NCBI GenBank assembly: GCA_023231105.1
Contig: JALNWB010000043.1
Span: forward strand, 1-25,490
Length of the DNA: 25,490 nucleotides
Source of the DNA: Ignavibacteriaceae bacterium
GTDB lineage: Bacteria; Bacteroidota; Ignavibacteria; Ignavibacteriales; Ignavibacteriaceae
Direction of reading: 5' to 3'
The notes below the pieces were generated by a model. That model saw only the letters and a list, made by a program, of their open reading frames with translations, was not told where the DNA came from and searched no databases. Of the stretch, positions 17,520 through 24,346 are shown piece by piece (within the stretch, counting starts at the first letter, position 1; every line of letters begins with the position of its first letter). A program made the translations under genes and the position numbers.

Positions 17520-18068
17520 ATGGGCGTAAACGAATTATTACCAACAGAACGAATTGAAAGCAAGATACTTTTAATCCGCGGACAAAAAGTAATACTCGAC
17601 CGTGATCTTGCGGAGTTGTATGGAGTGGAGACTAAAAATCTTAACCGGCAAGTTAAACGCAATCCGGAGAGGTTCCCTTCAGAATTTATGTTTCAATTGA
17701 CTCTTAGTGAAAAAATTGAACTGGTGACAGATTGGCACCGGTTCAATTCTCTAAAACATTCAACCGTTTTACCCTTTGCATTTACGGAATATGGAGCATT
17801 AATGCTGGCATCTGTTCTTAATTCCCAAAGAGCGATAGAGGCGGGAATTTATGTTGTGCGCGCATTTGTCAAGCTGAAAGAGATATTATCTACTCACAAA
17901 GAGTTGGCGCAAAAGTTAAAAGAGTTGGAATATAAAATTGAAACTCATGATGAACAAATAACGGCAATCTTCGAAGCGATAAATCAATTGTTAGCACCTC
18001 CTCCGGCGATAAAAAGAAAAATTGGGTTTGAGGTGAAAGAAAAGGGCGTTAAATATGCAGCTAAATAA
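17520..18068 (+). CDS. ORF6N-domain DNA-binding protein
   Basis: 182 residues. The ORF6N domain occupies about residues 10 to 100: RGQKVILDRDLAELYGVETK, NLNRQVKRNPERFPSEFMF, then AFTEYGALMLASVLNS. This domain occurs in phage antirepressor-like proteins and is predicted to bind DNA. A charged helix (KLKEILSTHKELAQKLKELE, about 120-140) likely forms a coiled coil for dimerisation. GAGGT seven bases before ATG 17520 is a good ribosome site. Free-standing copies of this gene are common in Bacteroidota and related genomes and their role is unknown. Eighty bases separate it from bshC. It may mark a mobile-element or phage-derived insertion; no integrase is nearby. Confidence 0.85.
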   Translation: MGVNELLPTERIESKILLIRGQKVILDRDLAELYGVETKNLNRQVKRNPERFPSEFMFQLTLSEKIELVTDWHRFNSLKHSTVLPFAFTEYGALMLASVLNSQRAIEAGIYVVRAFVKLKEILSTHKELAQKLKELEYKIETHDEQITAIFEAINQLLAPPPAIKRKIGFEVKEKGVKYAAK

Positions 18069-18082
18069 CGGACACGAATTTA

Positions 18083-18097
18083 CCCGCTTTTGGCGGG
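18083..18097 (+). terminator. Possible hairpin terminator after the ORF6N gene
   Basis: CCCGC and GCGGG arms around a five-base loop, 15 bases after the ORF6N stop, with a five-T run starting eight bases further on. The stem is short and the T run is distant, so termination is only a suggestion. It also resembles the short CCGC/GCGG palindrome at the ymdB 3' end. Confidence 0.3.
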
Positions 18098-18246
18098 GAA
18101 AGAGATTTTTAATAGTTTGGTGGGGAAGGAAAAATGAAACAGTTGGAATGTATATATTAAGACTGTGCATTTATATCCCTTAATCAACTAAATGGTTAAA
18201 TCAAAGTAGAAGTAAACAATACACAAATCATTAAAAAGGAGTTTAT

Positions 18247-19023
18247 ATGACTAAAAATTTTATAAGTTCTGTAATTCTAATTTTAATTATTTTTTTTCAA
18301 CAGACATATTGCCAAACAGTTAATTTAGCTGGGGTTGATGTTAGTATAGGTGATTCTTTAAATTCAATTCAAGCAAAAATCAATACCGATTTTTTTATTT
18401 TTTCAAGAGTTGAAGGAGACTCTCTTAACGATCACAACAAGATGAAACAAACTTGGGTGTTACATGACAAAACTCCCCCAAATAATTTGATAGCTATAAT
18501 ATATTTTTTTGCACCACCCATAAAATATTGGATGGGAAAAACAGCAGAGCAACCAACAGTTACTGCCATACAAAAATTTTGGGATTATGGAAATTCAAAT
18601 GTTGTAGATGTAATGAAAAAATTTTATGATCTTTTAGAAATTTATGGAATTGATGAATATTTTAATAACCATATAAGTTTTAATAAGGAAGTTGAACCTG
18701 ATGGGACTTCCTACAATATTAACGTTTCAACATGTAGTTGGCGGAGAATAGAATTTTCATTCAGTAAGGATAGTTTCCAATTATCTGAAATTATTACAGA
18801 AAACAGTTACCAGTTCTTTTACGATAAAAGATATTGTCTGTTTTTTGATGATTACAAACATTATTCCAGTAAAAAGAGTGACATAATAACTGAAAGTTTT
18901 TCACATGAAGAAGCTGCACAAAGAAGGCAGCGTGAATTGCAGCTACCTTATTTAAGTAGAGGTGAAGAAATACCAACAAGCAAAATTTTGCGATTACTTA
19001 GAAAAACATATCTTTCTAAATAA
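18247..19023 (+). CDS. Secreted protein of unknown function
   Basis: 258 residues that I do not recognise. A classical signal peptide is present (NFISSVILILIIFFQQTYC, cleavage probably before Gln23). A Cys at position 22 makes a lipoprotein possible, although the preceding residues fit a lipobox poorly. The mature part is mixed polar with no repeated motif: an early DVSIGDSLNSIQAKI segment, then IIYFFAPPIKYW, and a basic C-terminus (RQRELQLPYLSRGEEIPTSK). AAGGAG five bases before ATG 18247 is a strong ribosome site. It stands alone, 178 bases after the ORF6N gene and 91 before the FRG gene, on the same strand. It is probably accessory; function cannot be proposed. Confidence 0.75.
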   Translation: MTKNFISSVILILIIFFQQTYCQTVNLAGVDVSIGDSLNSIQAKINTDFFIFSRVEGDSLNDHNKMKQTWVLHDKTPPNNLIAIIYFFAPPIKYWMGKTAEQPTVTAIQKFWDYGNSNVVDVMKKFYDLLEIYGIDEYFNNHISFNKEVEPDGTSYNINVSTCSWRRIEFSFSKDSFQLSEIITENSYQFFYDKRYCLFFDDYKHYSSKKSDIITESFSHEEAAQRRQRELQLPYLSRGEEIPTSKILRLLRKTYLSK

Positions 19024-19114
19024 CTGAAATTGTGACTTTAAGCTTCATTTTTCATTTGAAGATTTACTTTTATGAAACAAATTAATAATTCATTAACATC
19101 TCAATGAGATAAAA

Positions 19115-20089
19115 ATGCCTAAGAATAAAAGATGGGAAGAATCTCTAATCGCGAATGGAATAGGTAACGTTAAGTTAATTTCTTGGAAATATTTTATGGA
19201 TTTTATATACCAGGAGATGCTTGATTATGAAACTTATATTTGGCGCGGTCAGAGATGTAGTAATTGGCTTTTAGAACCAACACTTGACCGCTTAATTAAA
19301 ACTATGAAAATAAAAGAAAAAGATAAAGATAAATTTAGAAGGGAACATTTAGAACGATATAAATATGCAACAAGAGGAAGACGAGGTATTAACCCAGCTC
19401 CTATTTCAGAAGAAAATGATTGGTGGGCTTTGGGTCAACATAATGGTCTAGAAACTCCTTTATTAGACTGGACTAATTCACCTTTTGTTGCGGCATATTT
19501 TGCTTTTATTAGTAAGGGAGATAATCAGACAAAACATAGAGTGATCTATGCTTTACACAAACCTACTGTTGAAAGAAAATCGAATGAGATTTACGAACAA
19601 AAGATGAAGGAGGTTAATAAAAAGGAATCAGAATCCAGTATTCAGATTCAAAAATTATTAACGGGTGTAGATAAGACAAATAAACCAGTTGGATCTATAG
19701 AACTTCTTTCGGATGATATTCAGAGAAAGGAGGAACATAATAAAAGAAAACTCAAATCTCATCTTTACAAATCTTTATTTAACATAAATGAGCCGACTAG
19801 AAAACCAATAGAATTTATTAAACCCCTCTCGGATGAAAATCAGCGATTAGTTAACCAAAATGGTCTATTCACTCGTTCCCCAGGTGGAGTTGATTTAGAA
19901 AAATGGATAAATGATAATTTTGCAAGTGATACAGATTATACTCTGATTAAAATATTATTGCCAAATGATAATAGAATTGATTGCCTAAGGACACTTAATC
20001 GAATGAATATAAATCATCTGACATTATTTCCTGATTTATATGGTGCTTCAGTTTACTGCAATATATATGGTGAAATAAAAGGTTATTAG
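19115..20089 (+). CDS. FRG-domain protein with internal tandem duplication
   Basis: 324 residues, no signal peptide, so cytoplasmic. The FRG domain is clear: YIWRGQRCSNWLLEPTLDRL (41-60), WWALGQHNGLETPLLDWTNS (103-122), FVAAYFAF (124-131), VIYAL (143-147) and the closing NQRLVNQNGLFT (242-253). FRG proteins have no established biochemical role; they are often found in variable genomic regions. Residues 164-203 and 204-243 are a degenerate direct repeat. The second copy contains the conserved closing element, so the first looks like an inserted duplicate. ATG 19115 has only a weak GAGAT upstream. The gene is convergent with aroA. Confidence 0.82.
   Translation: MPKNKRWEESLIANGIGNVKLISWKYFMDFIYQEMLDYETYIWRGQRCSNWLLEPTLDRLIKTMKIKEKDKDKFRREHLERYKYATRGRRGINPAPISEENDWWALGQHNGLETPLLDWTNSPFVAAYFAFISKGDNQTKHRVIYALHKPTVERKSNEIYEQKMKEVNKKESESSIQIQKLLTGVDKTNKPVGSIELLSDDIQRKEEHNKRKLKSHLYKSLFNINEPTRKPIEFIKPLSDENQRLVNQNGLFTRSPGGVDLEKWINDNFASDTDYTLIKILLPNDNRIDCLRTLNRMNINHLTLFPDLYGASVYCNIYGEIKGY
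19604..19843 (+). repeat. Degenerate 2 x 120-base tandem repeat inside the FRG gene
   Basis: Codons 164-203 (19604-19723) and 204-243 (19724-19843) align without gaps. Shared residues include KE at the start, S at 175/215, L at 181/221, T.KP at 188-191/228-231, I at 195/235, LSD at 198-200/238-240 and QR at the end. Matching nucleotide stretches include AAGGAGG, AAACCA and CTCGGATGA/TTCGGATGA. Identity is about 15 of 41 residues by hand count, so the duplication is old. Confidence 0.6.
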
Positions 20090-20170
20090 CTTACGATTCA
20101 TAACTACTTTAATAATTACAAAAGGTTACGACCAATAAATCTTTTAGGATGATGATCGAATAAAAATATT

Positions 20171-20187
20171 CATTCCCGATGGGAATG
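20171..20187. repeat. Short palindrome, 7-base arms and 3-base loop
   Basis: CATTCCC-GAT-GGGAATG, a perfect inverted repeat in the convergent gap between the FRG gene and aroA. It has the same geometry as the palindrome at 20221-20237, 50 bases away. The rest of the 195-base gap (20090-20284) is AT-rich without an open frame. An imperfect inverted repeat (AATCGGTCA at 20254-20262 with TGACTGATT at 20278-20286) reaches into the aroA stop. Either hairpin could act as a terminator, but no long T run follows. Confidence 0.7.
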
Positions 20188-20220
20188 TGATTTTATAATT
20201 AGGTTTTAGTTACAAAGATT

Positions 20221-20237
20221 CAACACCTACGGTGTTG
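20221..20237. repeat. Short palindrome, 7-base arms and 3-base loop
   Basis: CAACACC-TAC-GGTGTTG, a perfect inverted repeat of the type scattered between genes in Bacteroidota and related genomes, inferred to be a REP-like or mobile non-coding element. It is placed downstream of both convergent genes, so a secondary role in transcript ending is possible. Confidence 0.7.
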
Positions 20238-20284
20238 CATAAGAGTTTATAGTAATCGGTCAACAAAAAACAATTTGTGACTGA

Positions 20285-21565
20285 TTATTTTGTAAGACTC
20301 TCAACTTGTTCTAAAAACTGTGGATTAGAAATTTTGACGCAATCAAAATTGGAGATACTCCCACCATTCTGTAAAAACATTGAGAGGATGGCAAAAGCCA
20401 TTGCAATTCGGTGATCGTGAAAACTTTCGAATATTGGATTTTCGTTTTGTATTGTTCCGCTAGCAGAAAAACCATCGGGAAATTCTTCGACATCCAAACC
20501 GAGTAATTTGTAATTATGGACTAAAGCAGAAATTCTATCCGATTCTTTCACACGCAACTCAGAAGCATTTCTAATCTCAAACTTTCCTGATCCTAAGACG
20601 GAAGCAACTGACAAAATTGGAATTTCATCAATAATATTTGGAATTATTTCTTTATAAATTTCGATTGAATGCAATTCACTGCTTCGCACTATTAAATCAC
20701 CATACAATTCATTGTTTGAAGTTTGCTGATTAATGATTTCAATAATGGCTCCCATTGCCTTTAATACACTAATAATTCCGGTACGTGTTTCATTTAAAGA
20801 AACATGACGAAGAATCACTTCCGAGTTTTTTGCCAACAAAGTTAAGACAGTGAAAAAAGCGGCAGAAGAAATATCCGATGGCACAAAATAATTTTGAGCA
20901 GATGGATAATTCTTTCTTGAAGAAAAAATAAACCTCTTCCCCTTTTTTTCCTCAACTCGTAAACCAAGCATTACCTCAGTATGATTTCGCGTTTGCTCAG
21001 ATTCAATTATGCAAGTTTCATCTTCCAAGTGGAGTCCGGTAAGAAGCAATGCACTTTTTACCTGCGCACTTGCAACGGGCATATCATAAATAATCGGAGA
21101 TAATTTTTCCGCGGGATGAATGGTTAAAGGCAGCGTTTGTTTAGATGAAGTTGAAAACTTTGCTCCCATTAAAGAAAGCGGTTCAATCACACGTTTCATT
21201 GGGCGCTGTGAAAGTGATTCATCACCGATCAATGTTGACTCAAACGGCTGTGCTGAAAGAAATCCGGCAAGCAATCTTGCGGTAGTTCCGGAATTTCCAG
21301 CATCTAAATTATTTAAAGGAGCGTTAAAATTTTTAAATCCTTTTCCTTCAATAATCAGTTTTTTGTTTTCCCATTTACTCTTAACGCCAAGTTCACCAAA
21401 ACATTTTAATGTTGAACGAACATCTTCTCCGTTAGATAAGTTTTCAATTTTGGAAGTTCCTTTTGCCATGCAAGAAAATATTACGGCTCGGTGGGAAATA
21501 GATTTATCTCCGGGGAGAGAGAGTTCACCTTTTACTTTTTCAATTTTATTAAATTCTTGCGTCAT
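20285..21565 (-). CDS. aroA: 3-phosphoshikimate 1-carboxyvinyltransferase (EPSP synthase)
   Basis: 426 residues from ATG 21565. The enzyme adds enolpyruvyl from PEP to shikimate-3-phosphate in chorismate and aromatic amino acid synthesis, in the cytoplasm. Substrate-binding motifs are complete: LPGDKSISHR (17-26), GNSGTTAR (90-97), QRPM (120-123), SAQVK (166-170), PSDISSAAFF (229-238), DEIP (313-316), RVKESDR (338-344) and DHRIAMAF (384-391). The SQRPMKRV and SAQVKSALLL wording resembles Bacillus-type rather than E. coli-type enzymes. Start choice: ATG 21565 overlaps the trmH TAA by one base (TAATG); an ATG at 21583 would add six residues. Co-transcription with trmH is likely. It is convergent with the FRG gene. 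Confidence 0.96.
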   Translation of the reverse strand: MTQEFNKIEKVKGELSLPGDKSISHRAVIFSCMAKGTSKIENLSNGEDVRSTLKCFGELGVKSKWENKKLIIEGKGFKNFNAPLNNLDAGNSGTTARLLAGFLSAQPFESTLIGDESLSQRPMKRVIEPLSLMGAKFSTSSKQTLPLTIHPAEKLSPIIYDMPVASAQVKSALLLTGLHLEDETCIIESEQTRNHTEVMLGLRVEEKKGKRFIFSSRKNYPSAQNYFVPSDISSAAFFTVLTLLAKNSEVILRHVSLNETRTGIISVLKAMGAIIEIINQQTSNNELYGDLIVRSSELHSIEIYKEIIPNIIDEIPILSVASVLGSGKFEIRNASELRVKESDRISALVHNYKLLGLDVEEFPDGFSASGTIQNENPIFESFHDHRIAMAFAILSMFLQNGGSISNFDCVKISNPQFLEQVESLTK

Positions 21566-22155
21566 TATTTTTTCGTTAACCATTCTTCGATTCTTCGTTC
21601 AATTAATTCCGGATTCCCTTTCTGATCATACAAACCTTTCAGCATTCTTTGCCTCATTGCTTCGTACAAAGTAACCGCAGCAGCAACAGAGATATTCAGA
21701 CTTTGTACCATTCCCTGCATTGGAATATAAAAAACGTTATCTGCCAAAGATTCGGCATCGTCAGAAATTCCGCGATGTTCATTTCCGAAAACAAGTGCAA
21801 CTTTTTTTGTCAGATCAAAATCATAAAGGCTTTTTGGATTTCCTTTTAATGATGAAGCGAGAATTGTAAATCCTTCTTCATGTAAAGTCTGATAACACTT
21901 TTCAACCACAGTATATTTTTCTTTCTCAACCCACTTAAATGCTGAGGCAGAAGATTTACTTCCGATCTTCGGATATTTTTCAATGTTATAAATAAGAGAA
22001 ACTTTGGGGATTCCTACCGCATCACACGAGCGAAAAACCGCGCTTACGTTGTGGGGATCGTGAACATTTTCAAGAACAAGACGAAGCGAATCCTGCCGTG
22101 CAGAAGCAACGGCAATGATCTTTTCTTTCCGTCGTTCTGTAATTTGTTTTCTCAA
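21565..22155 (-). CDS. trmH: TrmH-family (SpoU) RNA 2'-O-methyltransferase
   Basis: 196 residues, a SPOUT methyltransferase close to tRNA (Gm18) methyltransferase TrmH. Motif 1 is NVHDPHNVSAVFRSCDA (30-46) with the conserved Arg42. Motif 2 is LVFGNEHRGIS (121-131). Motif 3 is IPMQGMVQSLNISVAAA (144-160), which forms the knotted SAM site. It would methylate the ribose of a guanosine in tRNA; another RNA target is possible because SpoU paralogues are hard to separate. The start is a TTG at 22155 that overlaps the upstream TGA (TTGA); no ATG precedes the conserved region and an in-frame stop lies seven codons upstream. aroA follows with a one-base overlap. Confidence 0.88.
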   Translation of the reverse strand: MRKQITERRKEKIIAVASARQDSLRLVLENVHDPHNVSAVFRSCDAVGIPKVSLIYNIEKYPKIGSKSSASAFKWVEKEKYTVVEKCYQTLHEEGFTILASSLKGNPKSLYDFDLTKKVALVFGNEHRGISDDAESLADNVFYIPMQGMVQSLNISVAAAVTLYEAMRQRMLKGLYDQKGNPELIERRIEEWLTKK

Positions 22156-22379
22156 TGTTTGTGGAAGATTAATTTATAAATTGATTGACATGCGCTTCTA
22201 CCTGCTTTGTCAACTAATATTCTGTGGTGTTCATCCAACTTTAAATAATACCTTGCTAACGAAACAATTTTTTCAACAGCTTCATCTTCTTTCGGAGCCC
22301 AGGTTTCACATCCGTTAATTGATGGAATGGCTGCCGAATATCCGTCAAGCGCTTTTGAGATTATAATATCTAAAACCAT
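22152..22379 (-). CDS. HicB-like small protein, no toxin partner
   Basis: 75 residues. The N-terminal two-thirds follow the HicB-fold pattern (GYSAAIPSINGCETWAPK, then DEAVEKIVSLARYYL), matching the consensus Y.A..P...GC.T.G.T..EA...... of HicB antitoxins. The C-terminus (about 20 residues) is too short for the usual ribbon-helix-helix DNA-binding part. No HicA-like toxin lies next to it; instead its TGA overlaps the TTG of trmH. This coupling and the unbroken frame make it a real gene. It probably starts the small operon with trmH and aroA. Function unknown; HicB-like proteins without a toxin may be ligand-binding remnants. Homology is proposed from motif pattern only. Confidence 0.65.
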   Translation of the reverse strand: MVLDIIISKALDGYSAAIPSINGCETWAPKEDEAVEKIVSLARYYLKLDEHHRILVDKAGRSACQSIYKLIFHKH

Positions 22380-22589
22380 GAGTAAATCATCTTACTTAAA
22401 ACTGATACAAAAATTAATATTTAGCATTTTTTATAAAACCATCGGTTGGCGGAATGACTGAATGGTTGAATGAAAAACATTGAAAGTTTAAAACCGATAA
22501 AGAAACATTCATTCTTTCAATCATTCATCCATGCTTTCGAAATTAAAATCAAACGAATCATTTACCACAACTCTTAACCGTGATGTATG
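22380..22589. other. Intergenic stretch with GAATG-rich imperfect inverted repeats
   Basis: Gap of 210 bases between deoC and the HicB-like gene, with no credible open frame. It holds repeated GAATG words. One imperfect inverted repeat pairs 22456-22470 with 22516-22530 (12 of 15 by hand). ATCGGTT at 22441 pairs with AACCGAT at 22492-22498. It should contain the deoC terminator and the promoter of the trmH operon, but I cannot fix either. Confidence 0.45.
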
Positions 22590-23456
22590 TTAGTAAGTTG
22601 ATTCACTTTTCTCGCCCATTACAATTTTTACACTTGCGCTTGCACCAATGCGGTCAGCGCCGCTTGCGATCATAGCTTCGGCATCTTCTTTGGAACGAAT
22701 TCCGCCGGAAGCTTTAACACCAATAGCAGAGCCAACAATTTTTCTCATCAGTGCGATGTCACCAACTGTTGCGCCGCCTTTAGAAAATCCGGTGGAAGTT
22801 TTTACAAAATCAGCGCCGGCTTTTTTGCAGATCAAACAGGCTTTTACTTTTTCTTCATCGGTTAGAAGAGCTGTTTCTAAAATTACTTTACAAACATTCC
22901 GGTGAGCTTTTGCTGCAAGAACCACTTTGTTAACATCATTAAAAACGAAATCATAATTTCCGCTTTTCAATTGACCGACATTTATTACCATATCAATCTC
23001 TGTTGCGCCGTTCGCAATTGCCTGCTCTGCTTCCAACCGCTTCACTTCTGTGGTTGTTGCGCCAAGCGGGAATCCGATTACGGTACAAACTTTAACATCA
23101 GTCCCTTTTAATAATGATGAACAAAGCGGAACAAATCCAGGATTAACACAGACAGAAGCGAAGTGATATTGTTTTGCTTCGGCACAAAGTTTTGTTATTT
23201 CATCGGTGGTTGCGTCCGGTTTCAACATAGTGTGGTCAATCATTCGTGCAAGAGAAAGATCAGGCAAATGATCACCGACGCCAAGTCCTGCAGAAATTCT
23301 TTCTGCACCAACATTGACAATATTCTTAACTGCATTGGGTTGAGTGATAACGTTTGTTTCCCAGCCTTTGCATGTATCGCCTTGACAATAAAAATCGCGT
23401 AGTGATTTTTCTAAAAACACTTGCGAAACAATTCTTTCAATTTTTGATGAATCCAT
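22590..23456 (-). CDS. deoC: Deoxyribose-phosphate aldolase with N-terminal extension
   Basis: 288 residues; the aldolase core occupies about 68-288. It cleaves 2-deoxyribose-5-phosphate to glyceraldehyde-3-phosphate and acetaldehyde. Catalytic residues are visible: Asp155 in EIDMVINVG, the Schiff-base Lys219 in DFVKTSTGFSKGG and Lys248 in GVKASGGIR. The usual family length is about 220 to 260. The extra N-terminus opens with an amphipathic helix (SKIERIVSQVFLEKSL) and a short CQGDTCKGW segment; see findings. ATG 23456 is one base after the folD stop (TAAAATG), so it is the last gene of the ymdB-folD-deoC run. No nucleoside phosphorylase or microcompartment shell gene is in view. Confidence 0.93.
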   Translation of the reverse strand: MDSSKIERIVSQVFLEKSLRDFYCQGDTCKGWETNVITQPNAVKNIVNVGAERISAGLGVGDHLPDLSLARMIDHTMLKPDATTDEITKLCAEAKQYHFASVCVNPGFVPLCSSLLKGTDVKVCTVIGFPLGATTTEVKRLEAEQAIANGATEIDMVINVGQLKSGNYDFVFNDVNKVVLAAKAHRNVCKVILETALLTDEEKVKACLICKKAGADFVKTSTGFSKGGATVGDIALMRKIVGSAIGVKASGGIRSKEDAEAMIASGADRIGASASVKIVMGEKSESTY

Positions 23457-23457
23457 T

Positions 23458-24342
23458 TTACTTCCCGGATTTTAAATAAGCTTTAAAAGTGTTTTGTAAT
23501 AACATCGCTATCGTCATTGGTCCAACGCCTCCGGGTACAGGAGTAATAAATGATGCTTTAGGAGCAACGTTTTCAAAATCGACATCACCGACAATTCTGT
23601 ATCCTTTTGGTTTGGTCGAATCTTCAACGCGATTTATTCCAACATCAATTACAACAGTTCCCTCTTGAACCATATCAGCTTTGATGAAATTTGGAACCCC
23701 GATGGCTGCAATTAAAATATCAGCAGACAAAGTATATTTTTTCAAATCAGCGGCGGCAGAATGACAAATGGTTACAACCGCATTTGCAAATTCTTTTTTC
23801 TGAAGCATAATATTCGCAATCGGTTTACCTACAATGTTGCTGCGACCAACAACTACAACATGCTTCCCTTTCGTTTGTATGTTATACCGTTTTAACAATT
23901 CTTGAATGCCTGCCGGCGTGCATGGGAAAAATGCATCGTTCCCTATTACCAAATTGCCAACACTTATTGGATGAAAGCCATCAACATCTTTTTCGGGAGC
24001 AATTGCATTAATAATTTTTGATTCGTTAATCTGTTTTGGTAATGGAAGTTGCACTAATATGCCATGATAATCTGCATTCTGATTATAGCTTTGTACAATC
24101 CAAAATAATTCGTCTTCAGTTGTTGATTCGGGAAGTTTTTCAGTTTTGGAAAGAAATCCTATTTCTTCACACGCTTTTGCTTTGCTGTTTACGTAAACTT
24201 TTGAAGCAGAACTTTCTCCAACAAGAATAGTAACTAAACCTGGAACACTTTTCCCTTTTTCTTTTAATTTATCAACTTCTTGTTTTAATTCTTGTCGAAT
24301 TTCAGAAGAGACTTTTTTCCCATCAATTAAAATCATATTCAT
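23458..24342 (-). CDS. folD: Bifunctional methylene-THF dehydrogenase/cyclohydrolase FolD
   Basis: 294 residues from ATG 24342, the normal FolD length. It oxidises 5,10-methylene-tetrahydrofolate with NADP and hydrolyses the product to 10-formyl-THF, in the cytoplasm. Seen: the catalytic YxxxK (Tyr50, Lys54 in VYVNSKAKACEEIG), VQLPLP, PEKDVDGFHP, the dinucleotide-binding GRSNIVGKPIA and the C-terminal TPVPGGVGPMTIAMLL. Start choice: ATG 24342 lies four bases after the ymdB TGA. The frame stays open further upstream to 24426, but those 28 residues do not resemble FolD and merely overlap ymdB. ATG 24336 is a second possibility. deoC follows after one base. Confidence 0.95.
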   Translation of the reverse strand: MNMILIDGKKVSSEIRQELKQEVDKLKEKGKSVPGLVTILVGESSASKVYVNSKAKACEEIGFLSKTEKLPESTTEDELFWIVQSYNQNADYHGILVQLPLPKQINESKIINAIAPEKDVDGFHPISVGNLVIGNDAFFPCTPAGIQELLKRYNIQTKGKHVVVVGRSNIVGKPIANIMLQKKEFANAVVTICHSAAADLKKYTLSADILIAAIGVPNFIKADMVQEGTVVIDVGINRVEDSTKPKGYRIVGDVDFENVAPKASFITPVPGGVGPMTIAMLLQNTFKAYLKSGK

Positions 24343-24346
24343 TAAC

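Noticed and set aside
18134..18160. An eight-codon open frame after GGGGAAGG between the ORF6N gene and the secreted orphan
   Set aside because: Too short to judge, no attenuator-like codon bias, and no alternative hairpins around it.
21566..21583. An ATG start at 21583 for aroA
   Set aside because: ATG 21565 makes a TAATG overlap with trmH and gives the usual short lead before the LPGDKS motif.
21120..21674. A 184-codon open frame on the plus strand opposite aroA and trmH
   Set aside because: It lies antisense to two genes with complete family motifs, crosses their junction, and its translation shows no domain or hydrophobic pattern.
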